DNA of 44,643 bases, taken from NCBI GenBank assembly GCA_937967405.1, contig CALCJV010000017.1, positions 1 to 44,643 on the forward strand. The letters are read 5' to 3'. Made by a program: the position numbers and the translations under genes. Source of the DNA: an uncultured Chloroflexales bacterium. Its GTDB lineage: Bacteria; Chloroflexota; Chloroflexia; Chloroflexales; Chloroflexaceae. The notes below the pieces were generated by a model, which ran no database searches, was not told where the DNA came from, and saw only the letters and a list, made by a program, of their open reading frames with translations. Of this stretch, positions 41,558 to 44,643 are shown in pieces. The stretch's first letter is position 1. Every line of letters begins with the position of its first letter.

Positions 41558-42586
41558 ATGACGACACCACTCCTTGATGTACGCGATCTGCATACCTATT
41601 TCTACACCCGCGATGGTGTGGTCAAGTCGGTCAATGGGGTCTCATTTAGCGTGCAGCGGGGCGAGACGCTCGGCATTGTTGGCGAGAGCGGGTGTGGGAA
41701 GAGCGTCACCTCGCTCTCGATTATGCGGCTGGTGCCCAACCCGCCCGGCAAGATCGTGAGCGGGCAGATCATGTTCGATGGGCGCGACCTGCTCACGCTC
41801 AGCGAAGCCGAGATGCGGAAGGTGCGTGGCAACCGCATCGCCATGATCTTCCAAGACCCGATGACTTCGCTCAACCCTGTCCTCACGATTGGGCGGCAGA
41901 TCGTTGAATCGCTCGAACTGCACATGGGCATGACGAGCACCCAAGCCCAACGGCGGGCGGTGGAGCTGCTCAACTTGGTGGGCATCTCCAGTGGTGAACG
42001 CCGCCTGCGCGACTATCCGCACCAATTTAGCGGCGGCATGCGTCAGCGCGTGATGATTGCTATGGCCCTCTCGTGCAATCCCGAATTGCTGATTGCGGAT
42101 GAGCCAACGACGGCTCTTGATGTGACGATCCAAGCCCAGATTCTGGAACTGATCAACCGCCTCAAAGGTGAACTGGATACGGCCGTGCTCCTGATTACGC
42201 ATGATCTAGGGGTTGTCGCAGGCATGACTGAACGGCTCGTTGTGATGTATGCCGGGCGCATCGTGGAGCAGGGGCCCACTGCCGAACTGTTTGCCAACCC
42301 GCGTATGCCCTACACCATCGGGCTACTGCGTTCGATCCCGCGCCTCGATGGACAACGCGGACAACGCCTCACCCCGATTCGCGGGTTGCCGCCGCTGCTG
42401 GTCGGCTTGGGCGAACAGTGCGCCTTTAGCAGCCGGTGCGACTTTGTGCAGCCTATCTGTAGGCAACAAACCCCTCCCTTGCGGGATGTGGCGGCCAAGC
42501 ATCAGGCGGCGTGTCTCTTTGACATAGACCTCAACACCCCGCTGCCGGCTGCTACACTAGAGGAGATTACCGCCGATGCCGCCTAG
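41558..42586 (+). CDS. Oligopeptide/dipeptide ABC transporter ATPase, OppD/DppD type
   Basis: 342 aa. Walker A GESGCGKS (about 42-49), Q-loop [10 protein letters not shown], signature FSGGMRQRV, Walker [15 protein letters not shown] and switch His in [12 protein letters not shown]. The C-terminal extension with four cysteines ([17 protein letters not shown] ... ACLF) is the OppD/F tail that binds an iron-sulphur cluster in several members. The last codons overlap the OppF gene by 11 bp. The permeases and family 5 binding protein are not in the window. Confidence 0.92.
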   Translation: MTTPLLDVRDLHTYFYTRDGVVKSVNGVSFSVQRGETLGIVGESGCGKSVTSLSIMRLVPNPPGKIVSGQIMFDGRDLLTLSEAEMRKVRGNRIAMIFQDPMTSLNPVLTIGRQIVESLELHMGMTSTQAQRRAVELLNLVGISSGERRLRDYPHQFSGGMRQRVMIAMALSCNPELLIADEPTTALDVTIQAQILELINRLKGELDTAVLLITHDLGVVAGMTERLVVMYAGRIVEQGPTAELFANPRMPYTIGLLRSIPRLDGQRGQRLTPIRGLPPLLVGLGEQCAFSSRCDFVQPICRQQTPPLRDVAAKHQAACLFDIDLNTPLPAATLEEITADAA

Positions 42587-43691
42587 CCCCATCCCCCATC
42601 CGCCCGCGCCACACAGCCCATCCGTGCCTGTGCCCGCAGCGCATGCCGCAGCCCCCGACGAACTGCTGCGGGTTGCCGATTTGCAGATGCACTTCCCGCT
42701 TGGCGGCGGCATGCTTGAACGCAACGCCGGTGTGGTTAAAGCGGTGGATGGGGTCTCGTTCAGCATCCGGCGCGGCGAGACGCTTGGCTTGGTGGGCGAG
42801 AGCGGCTGTGGCAAAAGCACCACTGGGCGGGCCATCTTGCGCCTGTATAAGCCTACCGGTGGGCAAGTCATCCTTGAAGGGCAGGATATAACCCGCATTG
42901 AGGGCAGTGCTCTGCGGAGCGTGCGGCGGCGCATGCAGATGATCTTCCAAGACCCGTATGCGAGCCTGAACCCACGCATGCCTGTTGGGGCGATCATTGC
43001 CGAGCCGATCCGCGTGCATCGCCTGCGCGAGAACGACACCGCCGTGCGCGAACGGGTGCAGGAGGTGATGGAATTAGTCGGGCTGAACCCATCGTTCATC
43101 AGCCGCTACCCGCACGAGTTTAGCGGCGGGCAACGCCAGCGCATCGGCATTGCGCGGGCCCTCGCCGCCGAGCCGTCATTCATTGTGTGCGATGAGCCAG
43201 TCAGTGCGTTGGATGTGAGCATTCAAGCCCAGATCATCAACCTGCTTGAAGAACTCCAGCACCGTTTAGGCTTAACCTACCTGTTTATCGCGCACGACTT
43301 GAGCGTCGTCAAGCATATCAGCAACCGCGTGGCGGTGATGTATTTGGGGCGAGTGATCGAGATTGCCGAGAGCCGCCAACTGTACGATGACCCACGCCAC
43401 CCCTACACCCGCGCCTTGCTTTCGGCCGTGCCCATCCCCGATCCGCAGGTGGAGCAGCACCGCCGCCGGATCATCCTTGAGGGCGACGTGCCTAGCCCAA
43501 TCAACCCGCCGAGCGGCTGTACTTTCCACCCGCGCTGCCCCATCGTCGCCGAACGCTGCCGCAGCGATGTGCCACCCCTACGGGCCCGCTCTGACCTGCA
43601 CGAGGTTGCCTGTTGGCGGAGCGACGAATCGCCTGCGCTGATGCCAATGACCGCGCAGGAAGCGGCGCAGAGCGAGCGGCCCGAATTCTAA
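42576..43691 (+). CDS. Oligopeptide/dipeptide ABC transporter ATPase, OppF/DppF type
   Basis: 371 aa. A Pro-rich N-terminal lead of about 30 residues precedes the ATPase: Walker [12 protein letters not shown] (about 73-83), Q-loop [10 protein letters not shown], signature [15 protein letters not shown], Walker [15 protein letters not shown] and switch H in [11 protein letters not shown]. The C-terminal cysteine tail ([15 protein letters not shown] ... ACW) is present. It forms a heterodimer with OppD, with which it overlaps. Both powered import of peptides or similar solutes is expected; the substrate depends on components elsewhere. Confidence 0.92.
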   Translation: MPPSPIPHPPAPHSPSVPVPAAHAAAPDELLRVADLQMHFPLGGGMLERNAGVVKAVDGVSFSIRRGETLGLVGESGCGKSTTGRAILRLYKPTGGQVILEGQDITRIEGSALRSVRRRMQMIFQDPYASLNPRMPVGAIIAEPIRVHRLRENDTAVRERVQEVMELVGLNPSFISRYPHEFSGGQRQRIGIARALAAEPSFIVCDEPVSALDVSIQAQIINLLEELQHRLGLTYLFIAHDLSVVKHISNRVAVMYLGRVIEIAESRQLYDDPRHPYTRALLSAVPIPDPQVEQHRRRIILEGDVPSPINPPSGCTFHPRCPIVAERCRSDVPPLRARSDLHEVACWRSDESPALMPMTAQEAAQSERPEF

Positions 43692-43711
43692 CCACACCAG
43701 ACGAGGGGCGT

Positions 43712-44643
43712 GTGCCGACAAACTATTCGACCCGTCCGACTCGCCTTGCGCGGCTTCAGCAGTGGCTGCGCTGGCTGCGCTACCCGATTACAGCGGGCTT
43801 GCTGGCCTACCTCATCTGGCACGCCCAGCCGGGCCTGATCTGGCACGCGCTACGGGAAACCGATCTGCGCTGGGTGGCAGTTGCGCTAGGGCTGCAATTT
43901 GCGGGGATTGTGCTGAGTGCGGCCAAGTGGGGTGTCATCTTGCAGGCTCGCGGGCATCGCCTGCCCCTGCGCTGGCTGGTCAATGCCTATCTGATGGGCC
44001 AGTTTGCCAACAACTTTCTCCCCTCTACGGTTGGCGGCGATGCGCTTCGGGCAATGCAGCTGCGCCAGCGCATTGGCAGCCTGAGCCAAGCGAGTGCCTC
44101 GATCTTCATTGAACGCCTAACCGGCTTCCTTGCGCTCAGTGCAATTGCCATGCTCGCGCTTGTGCTGCTCTGGCTGGGTGTCGGCGACGTACCCCTTACC
44201 ACCGCGCCGTTTTGGTTGCTGGTTGCGGTGGGCTTCACGCTCGCGGCCGTGGCCGCCGCAGGCGCAGCCATCTTTGCGCCCGTGTTCGTCGGTTGGCTTG
44301 GGCAGTGGCAACGTTTCCCCCGTTCAATGCTGGCTCCGCTCAAAAAGGTGGCCACGACCCTCGCGGAGTATTTCCCGCACGGGCGCAGTTTGGGGGTGGT
44401 GGTGGGGATGTCGCTGGCATTTCAGGCGTTGTGGGTCATCATTCACGCCGTTGGCGGGCTGGCACTCGGCATCAGTGCGCCCCTAATCTTGTATGCTCTG
44501 ATGGTTCCGCTCTCGGATATGCTCGGCTTGCTGCCGATCTTTCTCAACAATGTTGGCGCACGCGAGTTGGTCTTTACCGTTTACCTGCGCCAGATCGGGG
44601 TCAGCGAGGCGAGTGCGTTGGCCTTGGCGTTCCTGATGTTTGC
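43712..44643 (+). CDS. UPF0104/AglD2-type polytopic membrane protein (LPG-synthase TM-like), cut by window edge
   Basis: At least 310 residues from a GTG at 43712 (preceded by ACGAGGGG) running off the window. About seven hydrophobic helices are visible, with FANNFLPSTVGGDALRAMQLRQRIGS near residue 96-120, the hallmark of the lysylphosphatidylglycerol-synthase transmembrane (UPF0104) family, and DMLGLLPIFLNNVGARE in the second half. Stand-alone members often act in membrane-lipid or glycan flipping; no aminoacyl-transfer domain is in view. It starts 20 bp after OppF. Confidence 0.8.
   Translation, partial: MPTNYSTRPTRLARLQQWLRWLRYPITAGLLAYLIWHAQPGLIWHALRETDLRWVAVALGLQFAGIVLSAAKWGVILQARGHRLPLRWLVNAYLMGQFANNFLPSTVGGDALRAMQLRQRIGSLSQASASIFIERLTGFLALSAIAMLALVLLWLGVGDVPLTTAPFWLLVAVGFTLAAVAAAGAAIFAPVFVGWLGQWQRFPRSMLAPLKKVATTLAEYFPHGRSLGVVVGMSLAFQALWVIIHAVGGLALGISAPLILYALMVPLSDMLGLLPIFLNNVGARELVFTVYLRQIGVSEASALALAFLMF

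Noticed and set aside
44130-44486. 118-aa ORF inside the last gene
   Set aside because: A frame shadow; the UPF0104-type frame runs through the same bases with membrane helices and family motifs.

Overview
The window is GC-rich bacterial chromosome. Its content best fits a member of the Chloroflexota, probably order Chloroflexales. This rests on gene content and style: secreted clan GH-A hydrolases with LGFP-like tails, an N-succinylamino acid racemase/GNAT pair, a BchI-like AAA+ ATPase, an MGDG-synthase-type glycosyltransferase and a geranylgeranyl-reductase-like flavoprotein. No rRNA, tRNA or marker gene here fixes the genus, and nothing here proves phototrophy. I saw no tRNA, rRNA, CRISPR array, transposase or prophage.

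Layout. Bases 1-10,700 hold the 3' end of murA, a divergent histidine kinase/response regulator pair, a large GT-C-like membrane protein, a marR-MFS operon with a textbook promoter that predicts a leaderless transcript, an EF-G-like GTPase lacking the catalytic His, and a degenerate M28-like membrane protein. Bases 10,700-21,300 hold mainly envelope and secreted functions: a PPC-domain protein, a one-helix SH3 protein, the MGDG-synthase-like glycosyltransferase, the FAD oxidoreductase, a GH-A hydrolase, and the GNAT + OSBS/NSAR operon. Bases 21,400-30,800 are a + strand housekeeping run: an unknown 340-aa protein, rel, mutY, an RlmI-like methyltransferase, argJ, a LON-domain protein, a YlxP/DUF503 protein and a BchI-like ATPase.

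Bases 30,797-32,840 are a visibly more AT-rich restriction-modification island. An intact m5C methyltransferase is followed by a BsuBI/PstI-family endonuclease whose reading frame is broken by a single in-frame TAG. Bases 33,000-44,643 return to native composition: a second secreted GH-A hydrolase, a PHP-domain protein, rsfS (which has no ATG/GTG/TTG start and seems to begin at ATA), a small membrane protein, an SDR, a divergent citrate synthase homologue, a solute-binding lipoprotein, an FmdB zinc ribbon, a sugar nucleotidyltransferase, the OppD/OppF ATPases and a truncated UPF0104-type membrane protein.

I found no clearly new multi-gene system. The most unusual signals are the amber-interrupted endonuclease beside an intact m5C methyltransferase, the ATA start of rsfS, the leaderless marR promoter, and several homologues with changed active-site residues (EF-G-like, M28-like, citrate synthase-like, ArgJ C-terminus).
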